Part shown: positions 28,501 to 35,745 of the stretch, piece by piece
How positions within the stretch are numbered: the stretch's first letter is position 1
Layout of the letters: each line of letters opens with the position of its first letter
Origin: Clostridiales bacterium
GTDB taxonomy: Bacteria; Bacillota; Clostridia; Peptostreptococcales; Acidaminobacteraceae
Assembly: GCA_016342415.1 (NCBI GenBank)
Contig: JAEIOD010000006.1
Span: 62,001-126,000 of the forward strand
Length of the DNA: 64,000 nucleotides
Reading direction: 5' to 3'
Program-made: the position numbers and the translations under genes
Notes under the pieces: generated by a model
The model's database searches: none
What the model was told of the DNA's origin: nothing
Seen by the model: the letters and a program-made list of their open reading frames with translations, nothing else

Positions 28501-29875
28501 TTTTATGTTTATTGACCATTTCTCCTCGCCAATGACCAGCATTATTGATACTTTCCCATAAATACTTGTAAAACAAATTGTCATGGTAACCGGATTGAAG
28601 AATCCTTGGATTTCTATCCATAACTTCTTCAGCAGTATAACCATAAAGTTTTTCAAAACCTTTATTGACCCATTTGATATTATTATTTTTATTTGTAACG
28701 ACTATGGATTCAATGGCATTACTAAATATGGATTGGAAAATACCTAATTCCTGTTCGTATCTTTTTCTTAATGACACATCTCTGATATTAAGCATCTTAA
28801 TTTTATAATCAAAAACTTCTACAGTATTTAAACTGATATCAACATGAAGCATATTTTGATTTTTATCTTTTAATCGCGCTTCAAAGAATTTACTTTCAGT
28901 ATTCATTATTTTTTCTAAAACAGTCTCAACATCATCTTTATTTGATATTAACATGTCTAACGGCTGATTGGTCAATTGCTCTTTATTAAATCCAAACATT
29001 TCACTAGCCATATCATTCGAGTTCATAATCAAAAGCTGGTTGTGTTTTGTTTCTAACAAAATGGTTGCATCTTTTGCTTTATCAAACATCGCAAAAAAAC
29101 GATTTTTTTCCTTTTCCAATCGAGTATAAGGCTCGTTGATTGAAACTACAACAACACCTTTTAAAATCATATAAAATGAAACGACTTTAAAGACATGACC
29201 TAGTGTATTAATTAAACCAAAAACATCAACGTAAAGAGTAAATGAAATTTCTGATAGTATTGTAAAACTGACTGCCATCAAAATATAATCATAAGAATAT
29301 CCCCAAAACTCCTCTTTTTTTGAACGTAATATAAAAATTGATATCACTAAAATAACTATGATAACGTACTCACTTATAATTTTAAATGGAGTTAAACCAC
29401 TGCCTTCTATGTAAGTCGTAGGAAACAGATCAGTTCCTAAAATCAGTGCTATCAAGGCAAATATTATTACTGAGTAATATATTATAAGATTGTGTTTCAT
29501 CTTCTTGATATCTTTTATCAACAAGGCAGAGACAATAGTAATTGATTCCATAAACCTTGCTACTATCCAAAATTGTGATGCTAAGTTTGCACCACCTCCA
29601 CTAAATATCTGCATACCAGGAAATGCCAATATATGAAAAATATCTATTATTCCTATAAATAGATATCCAATTCCCAATAAAGCCACTTTACTGTCACGTG
29701 TTTTATCAAAATTTACTATTATAAAAATTGAAAGTGATATAGCAACGACAATACTTGATAATTCTGCAAATGTATGAAAAAACAAATCATTATACGATTT
29801 CATTAATGTAATAATAATAAATATTAACAATAACATAACATCTACTTTAGTAAATCGTTCTCTCAGAAATTTCAT
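25502..29875 (-). CDS. MASE3-PAS-PAS-GGDEF(degenerate)-EAL-PAS-PAS histidine kinase
   Basis: A 1457-residue membrane sensor. Order by residue: MASE3-type membrane sensor with about seven helices (10-245); PAS (262-370); PAS (378-490); degenerate GGDEF-like domain (500-645) with S-Y-Y-E-I at the signature position; EAL domain (670-910) with EVL replacing EAL but with the catalytic set kept (E697, N-V-N, E-I-T-E, A-L-D-D-F-G, K-I-D-R, V-E-G-I-E, V-Q-G); two more PAS (935-1055, 1065-1175); HisKA with His1209 (G-I-A-H-E-I-N-N-P) and an HATPase with N box, D-T-G-S-G-I and G-T-G-L-G-L. So one polypeptide could hydrolyse c-di-GMP and phosphorylate a partner. No response regulator is adjacent. AGGAGG precedes ATG 29875; the upstream ATG at 29893 lacks one. 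Confidence 0.92.
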   Translation of the reverse strand: MKFLRERFTKVDVMLLLIFIIITLMKSYNDLFFHTFAELSSIVVAISLSIFIIVNFDKTRDSKVALLGIGYLFIGIIDIFHILAFPGMQIFSGGGANLASQFWIVARFMESITIVSALLIKDIKKMKHNLIIYYSVIIFALIALILGTDLFPTTYIEGSGLTPFKIISEYVIIVILVISIFILRSKKEEFWGYSYDYILMAVSFTILSEISFTLYVDVFGLINTLGHVFKVVSFYMILKGVVVVSINEPYTRLEKEKNRFFAMFDKAKDATILLETKHNQLLIMNSNDMASEMFGFNKEQLTNQPLDMLISNKDDVETVLEKIMNTESKFFEARLKDKNQNMLHVDISLNTVEVFDYKIKMLNIRDVSLRKRYEQELGIFQSIFSNAIESIVVTNKNNNIKWVNKGFEKLYGYTAEEVMDRNPRILQSGYHDNLFYKYLWESINNAGHWRGEMVNKHKNGTDIPVYQSIVTINTDHYVSVAIDLTDKKEDELKMFQLAYVDAISGLNNLNYIKDKLLEQAPDCLIIIQINNFRKLANQHGSNTANELFKAILKRIRNSQINCDIYRISYYEIGVVFYEDFEMETVDVVGQQLLTQIENPFIIEKIKLELKCIVGSICNNCADRLTIVEMIRKAQVIIDYAESHTDKKYIKHSLEIEDFLIQEENLIADLKNALSNNEISTVFQPIVNIFSGEMYSSEVLARWYHPEKGYIPPSRFIQLAEEHDQIVEIGSFILENACKTYKKWMDLGHNLFLNVNVSIIQMTHPEFTRKVKEILIKTSFPPNMLILEITESIAVENFALVKSVMDELHELDINFALDDFGTGFSSLSMLKKLPLSIIKIDRSFTVDINENIQNSLLVSAIIALAHHLGILVIVEGIEEASQVKYLKNNHCKYVQGFYYSKPVKAEEFQKYFGNLFSSVDSDLDTLTSAELKKIEHEKEHFRVLHQAKPQGFVVLNNDGFIMDVNNTFSLMLGFNRMDLIGNHFCDIIVSDNDENNAECVKELKENSITYDKEEKLLSRKGKLVNVVINSYVEFDENDSALKINCIIDDITENIMIEKQLIRMREVYRKIFKESPLAFILWDQNYSIIEWNHHAKNIFGWSRSEIVRKKMSKLVFEDTFTEWKEKADNILSGIPTHFIMINKIKTGATISCEWFNEVIYNEKGEVEFVLSIAKDITESREKEQEIIKLKEIMISQERMAEIGQLAAGIAHEINNPLGYLISNSTILGEDIDNYFKYLNDFRSYADTHGYFETREKDKINDDILFLEEDFREISESFKEGLSKMKEIVASLKSYSWKGIEDDFRIYNINDNIEKTLVIVQNELKYSSKVTKKLDEDIPEIQALGNQINQVLLNLFINANHANASKYDKKMGEIIITTWCDDKNIYVSVEDTGSGIKKEFQDNIFEPFFTTKPEGVGTGLGLSISKKIIVEKHHGDITVESEINEGTKFVIRLPIKQNIN

Positions 29876-29984
29876 TCTACACCTCCTTATCATAGAATCT
29901 ACCCAAATATTGTTAATTAATTCAAATACTCAGTAATTATTAATATTCCATTTTTACCTGAAATTATCAATTAGGAATGTTTGA

Positions 29985-30018
29985 AAAATTAAAAACACTC
30001 TAAATCAATAGAGTGTTT
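29985..30018 (-). terminator. terminator of the sigma/anti-sigma operon
   Basis: 10-bp perfect stem AAACACTCTA/TAGAGTGTTT, loop of six, followed on the minus strand by TTTTTAATTTTT. It lies 30 bases after the anti-sigma gene stop. Confidence 0.9.
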
Positions 30019-30047
30019 CACTTATAACATCTTATATTTATGACGCA

Positions 30048-30977
30048 CTAATTTAAAACACTTGGATAATGTTTTGGCGTTTCTTTTTCTGATCGTTTTT
30101 CAACAATCAATTTTTTATCACTAGATACTGAATACTCAGCGATGAATGCTTCAGCAGCTTCTTTGCTGTCATAAGTATTCAGTTCAATGATAAACCATCC
30201 ATTGTCATCCTTTAGAATTCTTGTATCGTACTCTCTGGCAAATTCTTCTTCTTGTATGCCAAAAGTTTCTCCGTTTTGCATGGATTCAGTTCTTACAATG
30301 TACATGTCCTGTTGATCTGACAACTCTTTTTCACTGATACGCATTACAAGACTTGCAGGTGATTTTAGTTCTGTTATTTCACAATTAACAGCAGTATTAA
30401 AGACAACAACAAACCTTATCATGGAATCATCCAATGTTATCAATGGATAAATATCTTTTACATATTGACTGTCATTTAGCTTTTTAAAATCTTCCATTGC
30501 AGTGAATCTTCTAGCACCACCGATTTCAAAAGTTATTGTACTTGGATACTCAGCTTGAGTGACTTTGTAAGCACCAACAGTGTCTTGGTTTTCACCATCA
30601 TTTGAAAATTCAATTACTATTTCTTCAAAAGTTTCCTCTTCAACAATCTCGATACCACTAATATCCGTACCGTCAGTAATGATACCACCTTCTGCTTCGC
30701 CATCAGTAAACTGAAGCACTTTAACGATTTCACCTATTATGGGAATGTTTTTTAAAATCTCTGCAAATGTCGGTGACACATTGATTGCCCCTGTCAATAT
30801 CGATGTAGCTAATACCATACTTGCACATACCTTTAATACTTTACTTCTTGAATTATTATTTCGTGTCATTTTTTTCTTCCCTCTTTCTATACCTGTCATG
30901 ATAGCATTTGATATTTCTGGAGGTGTTTCAATTTCTAAATACTCATTTTTATATTCTGACATTTTATTAATTTTCAT
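30048..30977 (-). CDS. putative anti-sigma factor, single-pass membrane protein
   Basis: A 309-residue protein: cytoplasmic N-terminus of about 45 residues with the E-I-E-T-P-P-E-I-S-N-A-I-x-x-G-I-E-R-G-K pattern typical of DUF4179-type anti-sigma proteins, one membrane helix (about 47-65), then a large external part of about 240 residues with a V-S-P-T-F-A-E-I-L-K-N-I-P-I-I-G segment directly after the membrane. The start codon overlaps the sigma gene by one base and has GGAGG. It should hold the ECF sigma factor at the membrane until an external signal acts. The external domain is not one I recognise; the signal is unknown. Confidence 0.82.
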   Translation of the reverse strand: MKINKMSEYKNEYLEIETPPEISNAIMTGIERGKKKMTRNNNSRSKVLKVCASMVLATSILTGAINVSPTFAEILKNIPIIGEIVKVLQFTDGEAEGGIITDGTDISGIEIVEEETFEEIVIEFSNDGENQDTVGAYKVTQAEYPSTITFEIGGARRFTAMEDFKKLNDSQYVKDIYPLITLDDSMIRFVVVFNTAVNCEITELKSPASLVMRISEKELSDQQDMYIVRTESMQNGETFGIQEEEFAREYDTRILKDDNGWFIIELNTYDSKEAAEAFIAEYSVSSDKKLIVEKRSEKETPKHYPSVLN

Positions 30978-31495
30978 TAATCTACCTCCGACAATTCTAT
31001 CTCAATTTTTTTTAGAGCCCTATAAAGTGTTGATTTGATTGTACTAATTGGCTTTCCAAGAAGTTTTGCTACATCCATCAGTTTCATATCCTCGAAGTAT
31101 CTTAAAATCACAATCGCTTTTTCATGTTCGGTGAGTTTATCTAAAGCTTCATGAACAGCTATTTTCTTATCAATAAGATCATTATCAGGACTGCTCAGCT
31201 CTTCTAACTGGCCAAGCTCCAATGTGACAATTTTCCTTTTTTTCTTAATAAAATCAATCGCTGCATTAATTAAAATTCTGATAAGCCAAGTTTCTTCATA
31301 TTCCACTTTTTTAACCTTATCGTAAGATATGTAACCTTTATAAACGGCTTCTTGAACTACATCCAAAGCATCTTCCTTATTTTTAACATAGCTGTATGCG
31401 ATTTTATACATTCGATCCTGATTCTTTTGAATCAAGGATAGAAATGCTTCTTCTCTCAACTGATTTTTCACTTTCTTCTTACTTTTTATGATCAT
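30977..31495 (-). CDS. ECF-type RNA polymerase sigma factor
   Basis: A 172-residue sigma-70 family factor of the ECF group: region 2 (Y-S-Y-V-K-N-K-E-D-A-L-D-V-V-Q-E, near 34-49) and region 4 (H-E-K-A-I-V-I-L-R-Y-F-E-D-M-K-L ... S-T-I-K-S-T-L-Y-R-A-L-K-K-I) with no region 3. Similar to the SigV/SigM-like factors of Bacillota. One-base overlap with the following anti-sigma gene. A promoter with ECF-type elements lies 54 bases upstream, suggesting autoregulation. Targets unknown; cell-envelope stress is the usual role of this type. Confidence 0.93.
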   Translation of the reverse strand: MIIKSKKKVKNQLREEAFLSLIQKNQDRMYKIAYSYVKNKEDALDVVQEAVYKGYISYDKVKKVEYEETWLIRILINAAIDFIKKKRKIVTLELGQLEELSSPDNDLIDKKIAVHEALDKLTEHEKAIVILRYFEDMKLMDVAKLLGKPISTIKSTLYRALKKIEIELSEVD

Positions 31496-31548
31496 AATTA
31501 CCTCTCATCTTACATTCAAATCCGAACTTCACTAATTAGACTGATTTA

Positions 31549-31575
31549 GACGTCAAAAAGTCTCAAAAAGTTTTA
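31549..31575 (-). promoter_or_regulatory. candidate ECF-type autoregulatory promoter
   Basis: On the minus strand TAAAAC (31570-31575) and CGTC (31549-31552) are 17 bases apart, as in TGAAAC-N16/17-CGTC promoters of SigV/SigM-type factors, 54 bases before the sigma gene start. Confidence 0.55.
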
Positions 31576-31710
31576 TAATATTTATTATTCCTCAAAATCA
31601 GTTCAAATATAAACTGATTTCAGATCAGAAATAACATCATTCCTGAAGGACATTCTATATTATACATCACTTTTGGATAAATAGTTTGTTATGAAATACT
31701 TAAAACAAAA

Positions 31711-31742
31711 AAAAGTCACTGGAATAAATTCCAGCGACTTTT
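31711..31742 (-). terminator. terminator of the dimethylargininase operon
   Basis: Stem AAAAGTC-CTGGAAT with its complement (one A-C mismatch), loop AA, then a run of eight T residues on the minus strand; 16 bases after the last gene. Confidence 0.92.
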
Positions 31743-31757
31743 CTGTATACTACTTAC

Positions 31758-32495
31758 TTAAAGGGCTTGTTCTTCTGTTGTTTCATATTCTTCTAAACCA
31801 GTAACAGTAATCATGCCTTTTGAATAGAATTTTTTTGCTATTGTTGCGATTACTGGGAATAATCCTAAGATAAAGACTCCTTCTAATCCACTTGGAAAAC
31901 CAACTGTAAGTGTCATGATGATAACTGCTACCAAAGGTAAAAGTGCCGCTTTCCACAAACCTTTCACATTACTACCTGCTATCATTGAAAAAGCTAATGA
32001 ACCAAATAATGCTGGTATTATATTTGCAAAAGCAGGAACTAATACTGGATTATTTAATACAGGTTCTAAAGGTTGTATAAGTATTATTGCCACAATAATT
32101 ATTCCAGTCGTCACAAAAGATGAAATACAAATTGCAATAGTTGAAATGATTTCACCAACCTCTGAATCTGGTTCAACACCTGCAGCGCTTGTACACATTA
32201 AACTACAGGGTAGTTTCAAATTGGTTACATTTCCAGTTACAAAAGCCACGTATGATCCACCAGCACCCATCATTGGTGTATATGAGAATAACTCAACCAG
32301 CGTCGCTGGTGCAAGAAATGCCATTAAGCCAATGGAACTGCTTAATACCATCATAAAAGATGGCATGATATCAAAAACTATACAGACGGTTATTGGTATA
32401 GCCATCATCACGACAATTGCAATTACGCTAAATGTTCGACCCAATCGATGAGTTGCATTTAAATAGTCATCAAACGATCTTGTTATCTGATTCAT
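31758..32495 (-). CDS. integral membrane protein, partner of DUF5058-like protein
   Basis: A 245-residue protein with about seven hydrophobic helices and a short acidic C-terminal tail (E-E-Y-E-T-T-E-E-Q). I do not recognise a named family. It starts 10 bases after the DUF5058-like gene and is the last gene of the operon. A G-A-G-G-S-Y-V-A-F-V-T-G-N-V-T-N-L-K-L-P segment between helices 3 and 4 looks conserved in style (small residues, polar N/T) and could be a substrate path. The pairing of two small membrane proteins with an amidohydrolase and a dimethylargininase suggests a two-subunit transporter for the substrate or product; this is inference from context. Confidence 0.65.
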   Translation of the reverse strand: MNQITRSFDDYLNATHRLGRTFSVIAIVVMMAIPITVCIVFDIMPSFMMVLSSSIGLMAFLAPATLVELFSYTPMMGAGGSYVAFVTGNVTNLKLPCSLMCTSAAGVEPDSEVGEIISTIAICISSFVTTGIIIVAIILIQPLEPVLNNPVLVPAFANIIPALFGSLAFSMIAGSNVKGLWKAALLPLVAVIIMTLTVGFPSGLEGVFILGLFPVIATIAKKFYSKGMITVTGLEEYETTEEQAL

Positions 32496-32505
32496 ATAAT
32501 CCCCC

Positions 32506-33210
32506 TTATACCATAACTGTTAATACAACGGCAAAAGCCATTGCGCCTATCATGCTGAATGACATTTGGAAACCTTTTAACCACTCCATATTCTTGTATT
32601 TGATGAGTAATGACTGTAGATAAGTCAAAAAAACACTCATTAACAGAGTCATTAGAGTAACCATACCCGCACCTACCATCGGACCGATAAATACTACTAA
32701 TAGTGACATAAACAAACAACTAATTAATATTGCAGACCAAGCAAAATTACTTTTGTTTTTCATTTTTTTAACTTTTTTAAGAACACCTTTAATTATAAAG
32801 TTTAACATGAATGTCCAAGTTACTGCTAAAGTCATTACAATAATAGCATTACCAAATGCAGCTGCACTCAAACCTTCTGCCAGTGATGTACCACTTCCTT
32901 TTGCCGCTAAATCTGCTGCCATCAGTTCATATGAAGCAGATCCAACCACTGATAATCTGAACCATGGCCATGGTGTTCCAAATACAGGGATAAGAGTAAT
33001 CAAAGCAACAACAATTGGTAATGTAGGCACAACTGAAAATGCTGCTGCAGATTTCATTGTAATTTTTATCTTTTGTTTATCCATATTAATTTCTTTAGCT
33101 CTTCCCAATGCCATTTTTAAATGCATCGCAGATTGTAATAAAACAAAACCGATACCGACAATAATCAAGATGTACATAAGGGTGCTATTTGCAATACTCA
33201 TATAATCCAT
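32506..33210 (-). CDS. DUF5058-like integral membrane protein
   Basis: A 234-residue protein with about six membrane helices. It has a cytoplasmic basic loop (G-R-A-K-E-I-N-M-D-K-Q-K-I-K) and a F-G-T-P-W-P-W-F-R-L-S-V-V-G-S-A-S-Y-E segment between helices 2 and 3, which I associate with the DUF5058 family. Function unknown. It lies 12 bases after the M20 hydrolase and 10 before the second membrane protein, so all three are surely co-transcribed. Most likely one half of a transporter for the guanidino or acylated compound handled by this operon. Confidence 0.7.
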   Translation of the reverse strand: MDYMSIANSTLMYILIIVGIGFVLLQSAMHLKMALGRAKEINMDKQKIKITMKSAAAFSVVPTLPIVVALITLIPVFGTPWPWFRLSVVGSASYELMAADLAAKGSGTSLAEGLSAAAFGNAIIVMTLAVTWTFMLNFIIKGVLKKVKKMKNKSNFAWSAILISCLFMSLLVVFIGPMVGAGMVTLMTLLMSVFLTYLQSLLIKYKNMEWLKGFQMSFSMIGAMAFAVVLTVMV

Positions 33211-33222
33211 ACTTTACTCCTT

Positions 33223-34644
33223 CTATTTGATAGGTGTACTATCCTTTGGTAGAGGACAATTATATATGCCTTTAGTTTGATTAAACAATTCTGTCTTAGC
33301 TTTTTCTGTAATGTCGGGTGTATTAATGATATCAATAGCTGTCAACGCAATAACTTTTGCTGCTGTTAACATGCCTTTATGTGCAAGTGGTGAACACATC
33401 TGAGCTGTAAACTGCCATGTGTGTCCTGTTGTTGCCAAAGCACAGCATGCAGTTGTCAATTGTGCAGTAGGAACAACGTAACTTACGTCTCCCACATCTG
33501 TAGAACCAGGCATGTGCATATCAATATGTCTGTATGGTGAAACATAATCACAGACTGACTTATCTTCAAGCGAACGTGCTACTTCTTCTCCAGCAAACAT
33601 TCGTATTTGACCGAGTGTATTCATTATCTCTTGATCCGTAAAAGTGGTCTTGAATTTTTCTGCTAGCTTATGATCTTCACTATCAAACTTCGGAGAACCT
33701 ACTTCAGAAAAATTATCGCTCATCAGTTCACCTAATGTTTTATTTGGAATATAATCACTTAGCCCTTCTACAAACTCAATTTCAACTTCTGTTCCTGTCA
33801 TCAGTGCTGCACCTTTTGCAACATCACATAGGCGGTCATATACTTCAAACATGTCATTGGTTTTGGGAGCGCGAACAAAATAATAAACCTCGCTTTTATC
33901 CTGAACAACATTCGGTGCTTTACCACCGCCGTCTGTAATGGCATAATGTAAAAGTGCCTCTTTAGAAATATGTTCACGTAAATAGTTTGCACCTACATTC
34001 ATCAGTTCCATAGCGTCAAGAGCGCTTCTACCAAGATGTGGCGAAACTGCTGCATGTGCTGAGACACCTTTAAATCTAAAATAGGCACTCATACAGGCTT
34101 GAGTTCTGATCCCCATAACGTTATTTGTATCCATCGGATGCCAACTCAAAGCAATATCCACATCATTGAAAATACCATCTCGGACCATATAAGTTTTGCC
34201 TGAACCATTTTCTTCTGCTGGACAGCCATAGTACCGGATTGTACCGCTTTTCTGATTCTTTTTTAAGTACTCTTTAACTGCAACACTTGCTGCGAGAGAA
34301 CCAGCACCTAGAGTATTATGTCCACAACCATGACCGTTACCTCCGTTTACAACTTCTTCTTTTTCATAAGTTGATGCTTTTTGACTCAATCCAGGTAATG
34401 CATCAAACTCCCCTAAAATGGCAATAATGGGTTTTCCACTACCATAACTAGCAGAAAATGCAGTAGGCATGCCCGCTAGGTTTTTCTCAACTTCAAATTC
34501 CTCTTCACGTAAAAGATTACTTAGGTATTCTGAGGATTGATGTTCTTCTAAGCCCAATTCAGCAAATTCCCAAATCATATCACTAGCTTTTATAAAATCT
34601 TCTTTTCGATTTTCTATAAAACTATTAATACTTTCTCTATTCAT
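33223..34644 (-). CDS. M20 family amidohydrolase, AbgB-like
   Basis: A 473-residue zinc hydrolase. Metal-ligand motifs: GHGCGHN (near residue 105, His/Cys/His), P-A-E-E-N-G-S-G-K (Glu pair near 146), S-W-H-P-M-D (His near 167), and S-T-D-V-G-D-V-S followed by G-H-T-W-Q-F in the C-terminal part. This arrangement fits the AbgB branch (aminobenzoyl-glutamate hydrolase subunit B) rather than ordinary hippurate hydrolases. It probably cleaves an amide bond of an acylated amino acid. In the operon it follows the dimethylargininase-like gene, so an acyl-arginine derivative or a related conjugate is a reasonable but untested substrate. No AbgA partner or AbgT transporter is present. Confidence 0.85.
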   Translation of the reverse strand: MNRESINSFIENRKEDFIKASDMIWEFAELGLEEHQSSEYLSNLLREEEFEVEKNLAGMPTAFSASYGSGKPIIAILGEFDALPGLSQKASTYEKEEVVNGGNGHGCGHNTLGAGSLAASVAVKEYLKKNQKSGTIRYYGCPAEENGSGKTYMVRDGIFNDVDIALSWHPMDTNNVMGIRTQACMSAYFRFKGVSAHAAVSPHLGRSALDAMELMNVGANYLREHISKEALLHYAITDGGGKAPNVVQDKSEVYYFVRAPKTNDMFEVYDRLCDVAKGAALMTGTEVEIEFVEGLSDYIPNKTLGELMSDNFSEVGSPKFDSEDHKLAEKFKTTFTDQEIMNTLGQIRMFAGEEVARSLEDKSVCDYVSPYRHIDMHMPGSTDVGDVSYVVPTAQLTTACCALATTGHTWQFTAQMCSPLAHKGMLTAAKVIALTAIDIINTPDITEKAKTELFNQTKGIYNCPLPKDSTPIK

Positions 34645-34686
34645 AATTTCACTCCTTAATAACGATTAGCTCGACCTGCAGATGAT

Positions 34687-35451
34687 TTAAAATCTTAATG
34701 ATAAGCAGCTTAGACCGCCATCTACTTTCATATACTCTGATGTATCAACAGTTATAACCTTTAGTCCAGCCGCTTCAATCTTTTCTCTTGTTTTATAGAA
34801 TCTTTCTGGAACCAATACAAAATCGTTCACTCTTATGCAATTTGCTGCATAACTTTCATCTTCATCAATTATTATTTTTGTATATTGATCAAAAGCTTTA
34901 TGACTAATAAATTCACCTGCTACCAAAAGAATATTATCTTCTAAATATGCCAAACCAGTTTTCAAGTGCAACATTTCTTTCATGTCGATTACCGAACCAT
35001 TCATGTTATAAGATTCTAATGCAGCAATCAATTGTTGAGCTCCTTCACCATTTGTTCTATCAGACAGTCCAATATAATAGTGATCTCCCACCATCATGAC
35101 ATCTCCACCTTCAAGCGTTCCAGGTGCTTGTATGAACTTAATCTCCTCATAAAAATTCCTTAAGGTTTCAACGATTTCTTTTTCTTCCCCTTTTCTGCTT
35201 TCAGCACCAGGGCTCGTTACCATAACAAACTTGTCAGTACATACAGCTACATCTTCTACAAAACACGAATCTGGATAACGTTCATCAGCTTCTAATACAT
35301 GAACATTGACACCGCATAACTTTAAAGCTTTTATGTAGTTATCATGTTGTACCAATGCGTTTTCATAATTTGGCTTTCCAAGCTGAGGATTGGATGTGAT
35401 TCCATTTGATAACGACTGTGCTGGTCTTCTTACAATTACATTTTTAAACAT
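34687..35451 (-). CDS. dimethylargininase-like amidinohydrolase (DDAH family)
   Basis: A 254-residue protein of the guanidino-modifying superfamily, close to N(G),N(G)-dimethylarginine dimethylaminohydrolase, which makes citrulline and dimethylamine. Seen: I-V-R-R-P at the N-terminus, D-S-C-F-V-E-D (acidic substrate-binding pair E66/D67), L-E-G-G-D-V (E114), His162 in H-L-K-T-G-L-A-Y-L, and nucleophile Cys249 in G-G-L-S-C-L near the end. So the Cys-His-Glu set is complete. Length matches DDAH rather than arginine deiminase (about 400). First gene of the operon, behind a consensus promoter with twin GC-rich dyads. True substrate could be another N-substituted arginine. Confidence 0.88.
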   Translation of the reverse strand: MFKNVIVRRPAQSLSNGITSNPQLGKPNYENALVQHDNYIKALKLCGVNVHVLEADERYPDSCFVEDVAVCTDKFVMVTSPGAESRKGEEKEIVETLRNFYEEIKFIQAPGTLEGGDVMMVGDHYYIGLSDRTNGEGAQQLIAALESYNMNGSVIDMKEMLHLKTGLAYLEDNILLVAGEFISHKAFDQYTKIIIDEDESYAANCIRVNDFVLVPERFYKTREKIEAAGLKVITVDTSEYMKVDGGLSCLSLRF

Positions 35452-35546
35452 TTCTTATCTCCCCCTTTAATTTTGATCTAGTGATCAAATAATACTGGTG
35501 CATGTTTAAACAATCATAAGCTGATTCATTAATCCAACCAAACTAT

Positions 35547-35609
35547 TTGGGCGCGCCCAATAAGATGTTAAAAAAAAATAAACTCGCTTGATTGTTTAGG
35601 CATGCCCAA
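35547..35609 (-). promoter_or_regulatory. twin GC-rich dyads (operator pair) before the dimethylargininase operon
   Basis: A perfect 14-bp palindrome TTGGGCGCGCCCAA (35547-35560) and a near-perfect copy TTAGGCATGCCCAA (35596-35609) lie 49 bases apart centre to centre in a very AT-rich region. The second copy covers the expected transcription start of the promoter at 35619-35647. Shared pattern TTGGGCRYGCCCAA. Likely sites for a repressor, possibly the TetR-type protein encoded just upstream. Confidence 0.75.
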
Positions 35610-35618
35610 CTTATTGTT

Positions 35619-35647
35619 ATTGTACTATTCTGAAAACTCGATGTCAA
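35619..35647 (-). promoter_or_regulatory. sigma-A-type promoter of the dimethylargininase operon
   Basis: On the minus strand TTGACA (35642-35647) and TACAAT (35619-35624) are separated by exactly 17 bases. Start of transcription would be near 35612, giving a leader of about 160 bases with two dyads in it. Confidence 0.82.
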
Positions 35648-35685
35648 GTAAATCTATTTATAACTTCCAAACCTTTCATACACTA

Positions 35686-35724
35686 ACTAAAAAAACATTA
35701 TCACATAATAAATGGATAATGTTT
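35686..35724 (-). terminator. terminator of the TetR-family gene
   Basis: 10-bp perfect stem AAACATTATC/GATAATGTTT followed by seven T residues on the minus strand, 22 bases after the stop at 35746. Confidence 0.88.
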
Positions 35725-35745
35725 AAATATAATTTTATAAATGTA

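Noticed and set aside
32492..32719. 75-residue frame within the DUF5058-like gene
   Set aside because: Same strand but another frame, fully inside a well-supported gene.
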